Assembly (NCBI GenBank): GCA_964475835.1
Contig: CAYYYL010000004.1
Span: forward strand, 80,346-144,345
Source of the DNA: JABDCI01 sp964475835
GTDB lineage: Bacteria > Verrucomicrobiota > Verrucomicrobiia > JABWAM01
DNA length: 64,000 nucleotides
Direction: 5' to 3'
The translations under genes were made by a program, and so were the position numbers. Below the pieces are notes generated by a model. That model was not told the origin of the DNA, made no database searches, and saw only the letters and a program-made list of their open reading frames with translations. Shown one piece after another: positions 7,821-16,249 of the stretch; position 1 is the first letter of the stretch, and every line of letters begins with the position of its first letter.

Positions 7821-10391
7821 TTATTCGTAACGCAAAGCGGCCACCACCGGCTCCTTCACCGCCCGCCAGCCGGATAACAACCCGGCCAGAATTGCCGCGG
7901 GAATCGCCATCCCGAGTGCCACAAACAAGAGATCCGGATCCAACCGCCATTGAATCGTCCAGCCAAACCAGGCGCGATTGATCACAAAGGCAAGAATCCA
8001 GGAAAGTCCCACTCCGCCTACCATCCCCATCAGCCACCCAACCAGACCCAGCGCACCACTCTCCACCAGCATCATGCTCATCACCTGGGCGGGGGTCATA
8101 CCCGTGGCGCGAAGCATCGCCACTTCACGGCCCCGCTCCGCGATCAGGGTCATCAGCACGAGAAACAACCCCGCCGCAGCCACCCAGACGGTGATTACGC
8201 GCAGGCTGAGGGTGATGGCAAAGGTCTGGTCAAACACACGAAGCACCTCGCGCCGCAGTTCAAAATTCGAAAACAAGGCGAGCTTTGCGTCGCCGGAAAT
8301 TTCGTCTTCGATCTTTTTCTGAATTTCCGAAGTGCGCGAGGGATCGTCCAAATAGAGGGCAAGACTGTAAATGTGCGAGTCCTTCCACAACCTCGCGTAA
8401 TCCTGTTGATCGATCAGCACCAGACCGCTGTCTGTCGAATAGTCGTAAAATATTCCGCCGATCACAAAATCAACCGGTCCGGATGGAGTTTGAAGAGGAA
8501 TGATTTCCCCAGCCTTCCTTCCAAATCGTGTGGCAAAACTTTCGTTCACATACAATCGATGAAATCCCTCGAAGGGAGGGGTGATACGTCCCTTGAACTG
8601 AAGGTGTTTGTATTTATCAATGATCCGGAAATCGATTGCGGCGAGTTTGATCCTCCGGTCCACGGAATCCCCGCCCGCATCGGAAGCGGGCAGCCAGAGA
8701 TGATGATAGGTATCGACATCCCGCACCCCGGAAAGACTGCTTACCTGATGCAACAGGAGTTCAGGAAGGGCCTCCCCACTCTTAAATTGAAGATTTCCGA
8801 GGGAGGTCAGATAGAGGTCCGCCCGGACGGTTTCCCGGATCCAATAGTCCACCGTGGATCGAAAGCTGTCGATCATGATGGAGGTCCCCGTCATCATCGA
8901 AAATGCCACCATCAACAAGACTGCTGCAATACCCGATCGATGAAGCGACCGGGTCAGATTACGCAACCCCACCCGGTAAGGCTCACCACCACGCAGCCCA
9001 AAAAGAAATCGTCCAATCACCCGCTCCAGGATCACCATGCAATAGGGGGTCGCACAGGCAACCGAAAGGATCCAGGCAAATGCACCACCGAACCCCAGCA
9101 GAGCCCATCTGGGTTTCATCCCCAACCAGGAAGCCATGCCAGCCAGGAAAATGGCCACCAGACTCCACACCATCCATCCTCGCACACTTTGCCCCCCCTG
9201 CACGGCAGGAGAAACGGCCGACATGGCTTCGATGGGGGAAATCCCTGAAGCCTCTCGAGCGGGACGCCATGCGGCAACCAGGACCAGGATAAGAGTCCCC
9301 AGGACAACACCAAGAACGATGATCGGATCCAACGTCACATTCCGGATGTGAACGAGAAGGTAGAGCGAGGATACGGCACTGCTGACAGAACTCAACGACC
9401 CCCGGGCCAGGACGAACCCCAGGCCGATTCCCGCAATCACCCCCATCATCCCCACCCACAACGACTGCACCAACACCATGTTCCGGACATCGCCAGGTGT
9501 CAGCCCCATCGCCCGCAGGATGCCGATGGACCGTCGCTGGCGCACGACCATGGTCGTCATGCTTGCATGAAGAAGGAACGCCCCCACCATCAGCGCAATG
9601 AGACTCAATGCCGTGAGATTCAATTGATATGCGCGCAGCATGTTGGCCACCTGCGTTCCACGTCGGTCCGGTGGAGCGACCTGCGCAGGAGCTGGTACAA
9701 GTTTCTGAATACCTTCCGGATCTTGTTCCAGCGAAGGATCGACAATCAGATCGATTCGATCCAGTTTGCCAGTCGCCCCCAACAGTTCCTGTGCGGCACC
9801 AATATCCATCCAGGCGAGATGCTCATCCGCACGAATCCTTTCCACATCGAGACGAACCCACTCACGGACCGTGAGAAAACGCCGCTTTCCATCCACCAAA
9901 ACCGCGATCTGTTTTCCTGGCGGTAAATTCAATCTCCTTCCAAGTTGCTCCGTCACCACCAAGCCCATAGGATCCGTGAGCCATTCTACGGCTCCCTCCC
10001 TGGCCAGACTGCCCATCCCCTGATTGAACTCCGGGGACGAGTCCAAATGAAGAAACGGTTTCTGTGAAAAAACATCGATCCCGCTCAGGCGAAGATAGGT
10101 GTTGGGAAAGTCGGGCAGAACCAGGACAGCCTCCACGATGGGGGTGGCGTGACGCACCCCCCGAGTCATTCGAAGGGTGGCGTACACCTTTTCATCAAAT
10201 CTCGCCCCCTCCCCGCTTACCACAAGGTTGGCCTTCCCGGTCACCACATCCAACGTATCCTGAAATGCCGCAAGGGCGCTCTCATTTCCCGCTTCGATCG
10301 CGACCACCACAGCGACACCCAAGGCAATGGCGAGTCCATTCATCACCGAAAGCAGGCGCGATCCCGCAAGACCACACCACGCAAGCTTCAT
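7821..10391 (-). CDS. FtsX/MacB-type ABC transporter permease (double-length)
   Basis: About 856 residues from the chosen ATG: an N-terminal signal-anchor (MNGLAIALGVAVVVAI), a large periplasmic MacB-PCD-like domain, a first FtsX block of three TM helices (near AYQLNLTALSLIALMVGAFLL and RQRRSIGILRAMG), a second periplasmic domain, and a last FtsX block with MLRATGMTPAQVMSMML. This duplicated layout resembles YbbP/LolCE-like permeases that extract or move lipophilic substrates. The reading frame stays open to 10559 over the divergent gmd start; ATG 10391 (MKLAWCGLAGS) matches the usual start of the family. No ABC ATPase gene adjoins it, so the partner must lie elsewhere. Confidence 0.85.
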   Translation of the reverse strand: MKLAWCGLAGSRLLSVMNGLAIALGVAVVVAIEAGNESALAAFQDTLDVVTGKANLVVSGEGARFDEKVYATLRMTRGVRHATPIVEAVLVLPDFPNTYLRLSGIDVFSQKPFLHLDSSPEFNQGMGSLAREGAVEWLTDPMGLVVTEQLGRRLNLPPGKQIAVLVDGKRRFLTVREWVRLDVERIRADEHLAWMDIGAAQELLGATGKLDRIDLIVDPSLEQDPEGIQKLVPAPAQVAPPDRRGTQVANMLRAYQLNLTALSLIALMVGAFLLHASMTTMVVRQRRSIGILRAMGLTPGDVRNMVLVQSLWVGMMGVIAGIGLGFVLARGSLSSVSSAVSSLYLLVHIRNVTLDPIIVLGVVLGTLILVLVAAWRPAREASGISPIEAMSAVSPAVQGGQSVRGWMVWSLVAIFLAGMASWLGMKPRWALLGFGGAFAWILSVACATPYCMVILERVIGRFLFGLRGGEPYRVGLRNLTRSLHRSGIAAVLLMVAFSMMTGTSIMIDSFRSTVDYWIRETVRADLYLTSLGNLQFKSGEALPELLLHQVSSLSGVRDVDTYHHLWLPASDAGGDSVDRRIKLAAIDFRIIDKYKHLQFKGRITPPFEGFHRLYVNESFATRFGRKAGEIIPLQTPSGPVDFVIGGIFYDYSTDSGLVLIDQQDYARLWKDSHIYSLALYLDDPSRTSEIQKKIEDEISGDAKLALFSNFELRREVLRVFDQTFAITLSLRVITVWVAAAGLFLVLMTLIAERGREVAMLRATGMTPAQVMSMMLVESGALGLVGWLMGMVGGVGLSWILAFVINRAWFGWTIQWRLDPDLLFVALGMAIPAAILAGLLSGWRAVKEPVVAALRYE

Positions 10392-10527
10392 GAGCTGAGA
10401 AACCCCCATCCCGGGAGTGAAGGCTGCAAGGGGCCGGACCTTTTCAGGAGCGTGAAGGGGTGTATTCAAAATGAAACGAATTCGAGCTTCCGTGAATCTT
10501 TGATTACAGGTATAGCATACCCATCTT

Positions 10528-11523
10528 ATGAGTAAAAAAGCGCTCGTTACCGGAATCACCGGCCAGGATGGATCCTACCTTGCGGAACTTCTTTTGGAAA
10601 AAGGGTACGAGGTCCATGGCATCATCCGTCGGGCAAGCACCTTCAACACCGGCCGCATCGATCATCTCTATCAGGATCCTCATGTCATGGGCGTTCGCTT
10701 GTTTCTGCACTATGGTGATCTCGGCGATAGCGTGAACCTGGTCAAGCTTCTCTACGACCTCAAGCCGGACGAAATCTATCACCTTGGAGCCCAGAGTCAC
10801 GTCCGCGTCAGTTTCGACATCCCCGAATACACTTCGGATATCACCGGCGTGGGCACCGTCCGCATCCTCGAAGCCATCCGCGAAACAGGTGTTCGCTCCC
10901 GTTTCTATCAGGCGTCCTCCAGCGAGATGTTTGGCAAGGTGGCGGAAGTTCCTCAGAAGGAATCGACCCCCTTCCACCCCCGAAGCCCCTACGGATGCTC
11001 CAAGGTGTTCGCCTACTGGCTCACAGTGAACTACCGTGAAGCATATGGACTCCACGCGAGCAACGGCATCCTCTTTAATCACGAATCCCCGCGCCGCGGC
11101 GAAACCTTCGTGACCCGCAAGATCACCCGTGCCGTCGCAGCCATCAAACTTGGCCTCCAGGAGAAACTCTACCTGGGCAATCTTGACGCACGGCGTGACT
11201 GGGGATACGCGAAGGAATATGTCGAAGCCATGTGGTTGATGCTCCAGCAGGAGAAACCCGACGACTATGTGATCGCCACGGGGGAAACCCATTCCGTCCG
11301 CGAATTCCTCGAGGAGGCTTTTCAATGTGTCGGCCTGGACTGGCAGAAGCACGTTCAACATGATTCCAAGTACGAACGCCCCTCCGAGGTTGATCTCCTC
11401 ATTGGAGATGCCTCCAAGGCCAAAAAAGTCCTCGGCTGGGAACCCAAAATCAAATTCAAGGATCTCGTGAAGCTCATGGTCGAAGCCGATCTTGCAGAGC
11501 TCAAAGGCTCGAAAAAACCATGA
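10528..11523 (+). CDS. gmd: GDP-mannose 4,6-dehydratase
   Basis: A 331-residue extended SDR enzyme that converts GDP-D-mannose to GDP-4-keto-6-deoxy-D-mannose. It has the Rossmann motif TGITGQDGSYLAELLL, RASTFNTGRID, HLGAQSHVRVSF, the catalytic SSSEMFG with YGCSK (Tyr-x3-Lys), and FNHESPRRGETFVTRKI. It is the first gene of a three-gene run (gmd, fcl, GT2) with 4-bp overlaps. The product feeds fcl, and is also the substrate of ColD-type 3-dehydratases, relevant to the DegT-fold gene at 29235. Confidence 0.96.
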   Translation: MSKKALVTGITGQDGSYLAELLLEKGYEVHGIIRRASTFNTGRIDHLYQDPHVMGVRLFLHYGDLGDSVNLVKLLYDLKPDEIYHLGAQSHVRVSFDIPEYTSDITGVGTVRILEAIRETGVRSRFYQASSSEMFGKVAEVPQKESTPFHPRSPYGCSKVFAYWLTVNYREAYGLHASNGILFNHESPRRGETFVTRKITRAVAAIKLGLQEKLYLGNLDARRDWGYAKEYVEAMWLMLQQEKPDDYVIATGETHSVREFLEEAFQCVGLDWQKHVQHDSKYERPSEVDLLIGDASKAKKVLGWEPKIKFKDLVKLMVEADLAELKGSKKP

Positions 11524-12461
11524 GCTTCTGGTCCGATCAGCGCGTGGTGGTCACGGGTGGAAACGGATTTCTGGGACGTTATGTGGTAGCCCGTCTCCAA
11601 CAACGAGGCTGTGCCTCGGTGATGGCTCCCCGGAGCAGTGAATTTGACCTGCGCCATGCCGACGCGATCAGCCGACTTCTTCACGAGCACCAGCCCACGA
11701 TGTTGATTCATCTGGCCGCGATCTGTGGTGGCATCGAAGCAAACCGACAGCGCCCCGGCACGTTCTTTTATGATAACGCCATCATGGGCATCCAACTCAT
11801 CGAACAGGCCCGTCGCGCGCAAATCCCGAAAACCGTCGTGCTCGGCACCGTCTGTGCCTATCCCAAATTTGCCCCCGTTCCATTTCAGGAAACCGATATC
11901 TGGAACGGCTACCCCGAGGAAACCAACGCTCCCTACGGTCTCGCAAAAAAAATGCTGTTGGTTCAGCTCCAGGCCTACCGCCAGCAGTACGGATTCAATG
12001 GAATCTACCTCTTGCCAGTTAACCTTTATGGTCCGAACGACAACATGGACCCCACCACCTCCCATGTCATTCCAGGAATCATCCGAAAAATGATCGAGGC
12101 CAAGACCGCGGGACATCCCTCCATCACGCTTTGGGGAACAGGGAGCGCTTCCCGCGAGTTTCTCTACGTCGAGGACTGTGCCGATGGCATCGTCCTTGCA
12201 GCGGAAAAATATCAGGACCCCGCCCCCGTCAATCTGGGAAGCGGCCATGAAATCACCATTCGTGAACTTGCGGAATTGACACAAAAAGTCACCGGCTACG
12301 AAGGCGCCATCGAGTGGGATTCAAGCAAGCCGGACGGACAGCCCAAACGCAAACTCGACACGACCCGGGCCCAGGCTGCCTTCGGATTTCGTGCACATAC
12401 ACACCTCGAGGAAGGCTTGCGAAAGACCGTGGAGTGGTTTCTGCAACAACGGGAAACATGA
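11520..12461 (+). CDS. fcl: GDP-L-fucose synthase
   Basis: A 313-residue SDR epimerase/reductase that turns GDP-4-keto-6-deoxymannose into GDP-L-fucose using NADPH. Signatures: TGGNGFLGRYVV, HLAAICGGIEANR, LGTVCAYPKF with catalytic Ser/Cys region, and YGLAKKMLL (Tyr-x3-Lys), then LYGPNDN and REFLYVEDCADG. ATGA overlap with gmd upstream and with the glycosyltransferase downstream indicates one transcript for making and using GDP-fucose. Confidence 0.95.
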   Translation: MSFWSDQRVVVTGGNGFLGRYVVARLQQRGCASVMAPRSSEFDLRHADAISRLLHEHQPTMLIHLAAICGGIEANRQRPGTFFYDNAIMGIQLIEQARRAQIPKTVVLGTVCAYPKFAPVPFQETDIWNGYPEETNAPYGLAKKMLLVQLQAYRQQYGFNGIYLLPVNLYGPNDNMDPTTSHVIPGIIRKMIEAKTAGHPSITLWGTGSASREFLYVEDCADGIVLAAEKYQDPAPVNLGSGHEITIRELAELTQKVTGYEGAIEWDSSKPDGQPKRKLDTTRAQAAFGFRAHTHLEEGLRKTVEWFLQQRET

Positions 12462-13174
12462 TCGCAGGTCGCAAAGTCATCGTCGTGCTCCCCGCATACC
12501 AGGCGGAAAAAACCCTGGAGCGTACCGTCTCCGAAATTCCACGTGATGTTGCGGATGAAATCCTTTTGGTCGATGACGCGAGCAAGGACCACACCGTGGA
12601 ACTTGCCCAGCGCCTTGGACTCCAGACCTTCGTTCACCCGAAAAACCTCGGCTACGGGGGAAACCAGAAAACATGTTACCGGGAGGCGTTGAAACGGGGC
12701 GCCGACATCGTCGTAATGCTCCATCCCGACTACCAATACTCCCCGCGTCTTGTCGGCGCCATGGCTCACATGATCGCCAGCGGCCACTATGATATTGTCC
12801 TGGGCTCCCGAATCCTTGCGCAGAGCGCCATGGCCGGAGGCATGCCGTGGTATAAGTATGTCGCCAATCGCGGACTCACCTTCATTCAGAACGCCCTGAT
12901 GAAGCAGAAGCTTTCCGAATACCACACAGGTTATCGCGCCTTTTCAAAACGGGTGTTGGAGAGTGTGCCCTTTGAACAAAATTCAAATGATTTCATTTTC
13001 GACAACGAAATCCTTTGCGAAGCCATCGCCTCCGGATTTCGCATCGGTGAGATCTCCTGTCCGACGCGGTATTTTCCGGAGGCGTCCTCCATCAACTTTT
13101 CCAGAAGCGTGGTTTACGCATTCGGGGTGCTGAAAAACACCTTGCGACATGCCAGATTCACCCATCGGAAGTGA
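12458..13174 (+). CDS. Family 2 glycosyltransferase
   Basis: A 238-residue soluble GT-A glycosyltransferase. The start at ATG 12458 overlaps the fcl stop (ATGA). Motifs: VVLPAYQAEKTLERTV, EILLVDDASKDHT (first DD), NLGYGGNQK, and MLHPDYQYSP where the usual DxD is HPDYQ, as in dolichyl-phosphate mannose synthase-like GT2 proteins. GSRIL follows, and YHTGYRAFSKR lies near the acceptor site. A polyprenyl-phosphate or nucleotide-sugar acceptor reaction is likely; specificity is unknown. It converges on the Hsp20 gene at 13186. Confidence 0.88.
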   Translation: MIAGRKVIVVLPAYQAEKTLERTVSEIPRDVADEILLVDDASKDHTVELAQRLGLQTFVHPKNLGYGGNQKTCYREALKRGADIVVMLHPDYQYSPRLVGAMAHMIASGHYDIVLGSRILAQSAMAGGMPWYKYVANRGLTFIQNALMKQKLSEYHTGYRAFSKRVLESVPFEQNSNDFIFDNEILCEAIASGFRIGEISCPTRYFPEASSINFSRSVVYAFGVLKNTLRHARFTHRK

Positions 13175-13185
13175 CGCGACGGGAT

Positions 13186-13575
13186 TTATCGGAACTCCAC
13201 ATCAATCCGGCGTGGTTTCACCTCATCCGCCTTGGCCAGTTTCAGAGTCAAAATGCCGTTTTCAAATGACGCGTGGATGGAATTCCGATCCACCTGCTTC
13301 CCGATGGCAAACACCCTGCGGAAATCATGGGTCGAAATCTCACGCCACAATCCCGCACCCCCCGTCTCATTTCTGATACGACGGCCGATCAAGAAAAGAT
13401 CATCCCCCTTGAGATGAATTTCAAGCCCCTCCCTCTCCACCCCGGGCATTTCCGCTTCCACCACGATTTGATCTTTTGTTTCGTAAATGTTTACAGGCGG
13501 GACCACATACCGGGTTTCATCGTCACGAGATTCGTTTTGACCTGATTTTTGCAACAATCTTGAGATCGCATTCAT
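13186..13575 (-). CDS. Small heat-shock protein (Hsp20/alpha-crystallin), copy 1
   Basis: A 129-residue Hsp20 holdase chaperone. The alpha-crystallin domain spans about residues 25-129: VNIYETKDQIVVEAEMPGV, the strand LFLIGRR, and the signature FENGILTLKLAKA (A-x-x-x-N-G-x-L variant). The ATG follows GAGGT at about 8 nt. It shares strand with a second hsp20 65 bp upstream, so the two are probably co-induced by stress. No CIRCE element was seen upstream. Confidence 0.93.
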   Translation of the reverse strand: MNAISRLLQKSGQNESRDDETRYVVPPVNIYETKDQIVVEAEMPGVEREGLEIHLKGDDLFLIGRRIRNETGGAGLWREISTHDFRRVFAIGKQVDRNSIHASFENGILTLKLAKADEVKPRRIDVEFR

Positions 13576-13639
13576 ACTAATATTACCTCGAATTTTGGAT
13601 TTTTGTTTGTCGTTCGATCAACCTTTGCATACAGAAAGG

Positions 13640-14119
13640 TTAAAGACTGACATCCACCTTGATTTCCTTGGTTTTCACCTCCTCTTTTTTGGGGAGGATG
13701 ACTTCAAGCAGACCATTCCTGTAAGTAGCTGTAATCCCGGATCCATCCACGGGAACAGGCAGAATCACCGCGCGTTGAAACGGACCGTAAATGCGTTCCA
13801 CACGATGGTAGTTCTCCATATTCATGTCATGATCCTTCTTACGCTCTCCCTTGATGATCAAAGCATCGCCCTGTAAGGAGAGGTTAAACTCCCCTTTTTT
13901 GAGGCCAGGCAATTCAACTTTCACCCGCAGCTTGTCCTTGTCTTCATACAAGTCCACAGAGGGAGACCATACCCCTTCCAACAACCCCACGGTACGAAAG
14001 GCCGTCGAAGTCGCAGGCCATGTTTCCTCCAGAAAACTCCTGAACTCCTGATCAAGCTGGTGAAGGTTGTTAAAAAGATTCATCGAACGGGGTGCATAGG
14101 AATATTGAATTAGTTTCAT
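13640..14119 (-). CDS. Small heat-shock protein (Hsp20/alpha-crystallin), copy 2
   Basis: A 159-residue Hsp20 with an N-terminal arm (NLFNNLHQLDQEFRSFL) and an alpha-crystallin domain: SVDLYEDKDKLRVKVELPGL, DALIIKGERK, and the closing motif YRNGLLEVILPKK. ATG 14119 is chosen over an in-frame start at 14164 because AAAGGAGA sits directly at SD distance before it. The C-terminal end KTKEIKVDVSL contains an I-x-V oligomerisation motif. It is divergent in sequence from the neighbouring hsp20, so this is not a recent duplication. Confidence 0.93.
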   Translation of the reverse strand: MKLIQYSYAPRSMNLFNNLHQLDQEFRSFLEETWPATSTAFRTVGLLEGVWSPSVDLYEDKDKLRVKVELPGLKKGEFNLSLQGDALIIKGERKKDHDMNMENYHRVERIYGPFQRAVILPVPVDGSGITATYRNGLLEVILPKKEEVKTKEIKVDVSL

Positions 14120-14311
14120 TTTTGTTTCTCCTTTCAAAAATACACCCAGCAAAATCGATGCCACCCACCACCGTGTTTTTTAAGAAGAATGTCTCTACAG
14201 ACTTTGTTTTTCTTGAGAAAATTCGTCACAGGACGGTGCAAATTGACACATGAAGTCCCAACCATATGCGCCCAATGATGAAAGGCGGCTGAACTCAATA
14301 ATATTTAAATT

Positions 14312-16249
14312 TCACAGATGGGACGGAACCATCAAGACCTTAAGATCCGCAATCGCCTTTTCCCGCTCGGATGTCGACAGGTTGGGATCTTCATGCACCA
14401 GTTCCAGATAACGCTTTCGAATACCCTGACCCTGGGTCATTCGAAGGCCAACCAATAGCAATCCCCGGGCCTGCGAATATTCATGATTTGCGGCGAATAC
14501 GTTTGCCCAAACCACAAATGCCCTTGGATCGTTTTGCATCGCCGCGTTTGAAAAGCTTTTGAGCATGATTCCGAGGTGATTCATGGCACCGGCACAAAGT
14601 CCAAGATTCACAATCGTATCGGTTCGATACCCCTCTGAAAGAGTGGCGAAAAAGTGACGACTGGCCTCGAGATATTTCTTTTGGTTGAAAAGAAGATTGC
14701 CAAGAAAAAGATGCCCGTCGGAGTAAGTGGGGGTTATGTGGACGGCCCTTTTCAGCTCATGGATGGCGCTATTGGTTTCACCCCGTTGAACCAATGCCGC
14801 CGCGATATTGAATCGGGCATTGGAATTCCAGGGTTCATTTGTATAAGGACACAACTCGAGAGCCCGTTGATAAGCCTCCGTAGCCTCAGCAGCCCTTCCC
14901 TCCAGGGTCAATCCCTCCCCCAAAGTCACCCACGCCAGGGGATTACGAGGATTCACATGGAGAGCCTGACGGGAAAATGTCTCCTGATTTCTCCAGAAAC
15001 CTATCTGCCGTGCCGTTTTCAAGGCAAGCGATCCTGAAATTAAAAACAACACCAGCACCATCAGAACAAATCCCATCCCGCGGGGTTTCCATCCTGACAG
15101 AAGAATTCCCCAGCCCCCACCGATGAGCAGCGCAAACGGAATCATGGAAAAGTAAGTGTAACGATCCGCCGTAAGTTGATATCCACTTTGTGCGACACCC
15201 AGCAGGGGAAGAATCACAACCCCATAGCAGAGCCATCCCGCAAGAAAAGCCGGATACCTCCGTCTCAGAAGCAGAGGAATGAAAAAAAGCAATAGATTCG
15301 CCCCAAGCGCTTTCCAGACGATGGGCTTCCAGAAATCATAAATCTCAAGAAGCTTGTCCAGCGGGTTTAATTGAGCGGGCCATACGAAATTCCGCAAATA
15401 GACCAGATTCGCGACAAGGGATTGCCCGACCCTGCGTCCCCATCCATAATCTGCCGAACTAAAGGCCAGTTTTTTGGAAATGAGAATATGCATGGTCATA
15501 AAACCCAGTGCAGCGGAGAAAAATAGAAATGGCACCTTTTCAAACAATACCCGGGCGGTCGACGATAAGGAAAACCGATCATTCACCTTGATGCGACGAA
15601 AAGGATAGATGTCGAGAATGAGGAAAACCAAAGGAAGGGTCACCAGCACCGTCTTGGAAAAGCACCCCAGCACAAAGGCAGAAAAGGACAACACATACCA
15701 CGGCATCCGACGGCTGGGATCGCCCTCCGTACGGACGTGAGTGAGATAAGCAAGCGTGGATAGAAGTCCAAAAAATCCGGAAAGCATATCGCGCCGCTCG
15801 CTCGCCCAGACCACGGACTCCACCCGTAAGGGATGCAGGGCAAAAACCATGGCCGTAAAAAATGCACTCCATCGAATCCCCATCATCCCAGGCAACGACC
15901 GTTCAAAAAGTCGTCGGGCAATCCAGAACACAAACACAGCATTGCAAGCATGCAGGAGGATTGCAGAGAGATGGTACCCAAACGGTTCCGCCCCCCAGAT
16001 CGCATAGTCGATGGCATAACTCAACCTGCTAACGGGCGTATAAGCTCCCACCTCAGTGGTTGTCCAAAGAACCCGTATATGATCCCAATCGAGTGAGCGT
16101 ATCTGGGGATTGTTGACGATGAACATGCTATCGTCCCACTGGAGCAACTCATGGGACAGAGCGGGGGAAAAAACAGCGAAAGTGATCCCAAATATGATCC
16201 AGTTCCACAACCATCCGCGACAGCAACGATTGTCGGAACCTTCATTCAT
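14312..16249 (-). CDS. TMTC-like GT-C membrane protein with C-terminal TPRs (paralogue 2 of 4)
   Basis: A 645-residue polytopic protein with a TPR-rich C-terminus. Key segments: LQWDDSMFIVNNP (acidic pair in the first luminal loop), TTEVGAYTPVSRLSYAIDYAIWG, FALHPLRVESVVWASERRDMLSGFF, SKTVLVTLPLVFLILDIYPFRR, TADRYTYFSM, then TPRs from about residue 430. It overlaps the upstream paralogue by 8 bp and shares the unusual loop TTEVGAYTP with it, so the two arose by tandem duplication. A lipid-linked-sugar transferase role is expected from the fold; the substrate is unknown. Confidence 0.75.
   Translation of the reverse strand: MNEGSDNRCCRGWLWNWIIFGITFAVFSPALSHELLQWDDSMFIVNNPQIRSLDWDHIRVLWTTTEVGAYTPVSRLSYAIDYAIWGAEPFGYHLSAILLHACNAVFVFWIARRLFERSLPGMMGIRWSAFFTAMVFALHPLRVESVVWASERRDMLSGFFGLLSTLAYLTHVRTEGDPSRRMPWYVLSFSAFVLGCFSKTVLVTLPLVFLILDIYPFRRIKVNDRFSLSSTARVLFEKVPFLFFSAALGFMTMHILISKKLAFSSADYGWGRRVGQSLVANLVYLRNFVWPAQLNPLDKLLEIYDFWKPIVWKALGANLLLFFIPLLLRRRYPAFLAGWLCYGVVILPLLGVAQSGYQLTADRYTYFSMIPFALLIGGGWGILLSGWKPRGMGFVLMVLVLFLISGSLALKTARQIGFWRNQETFSRQALHVNPRNPLAWVTLGEGLTLEGRAAEATEAYQRALELCPYTNEPWNSNARFNIAAALVQRGETNSAIHELKRAVHITPTYSDGHLFLGNLLFNQKKYLEASRHFFATLSEGYRTDTIVNLGLCAGAMNHLGIMLKSFSNAAMQNDPRAFVVWANVFAANHEYSQARGLLLVGLRMTQGQGIRKRYLELVHEDPNLSTSEREKAIADLKVLMVPSHL

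Noticed and set aside
7950..9248. 432-residue ORF antisense to the FtsX-type permease
   Set aside because: The sense protein shows clear TM and FtsX motifs; the antisense frame is His/Pro/Gln-rich without any domain.
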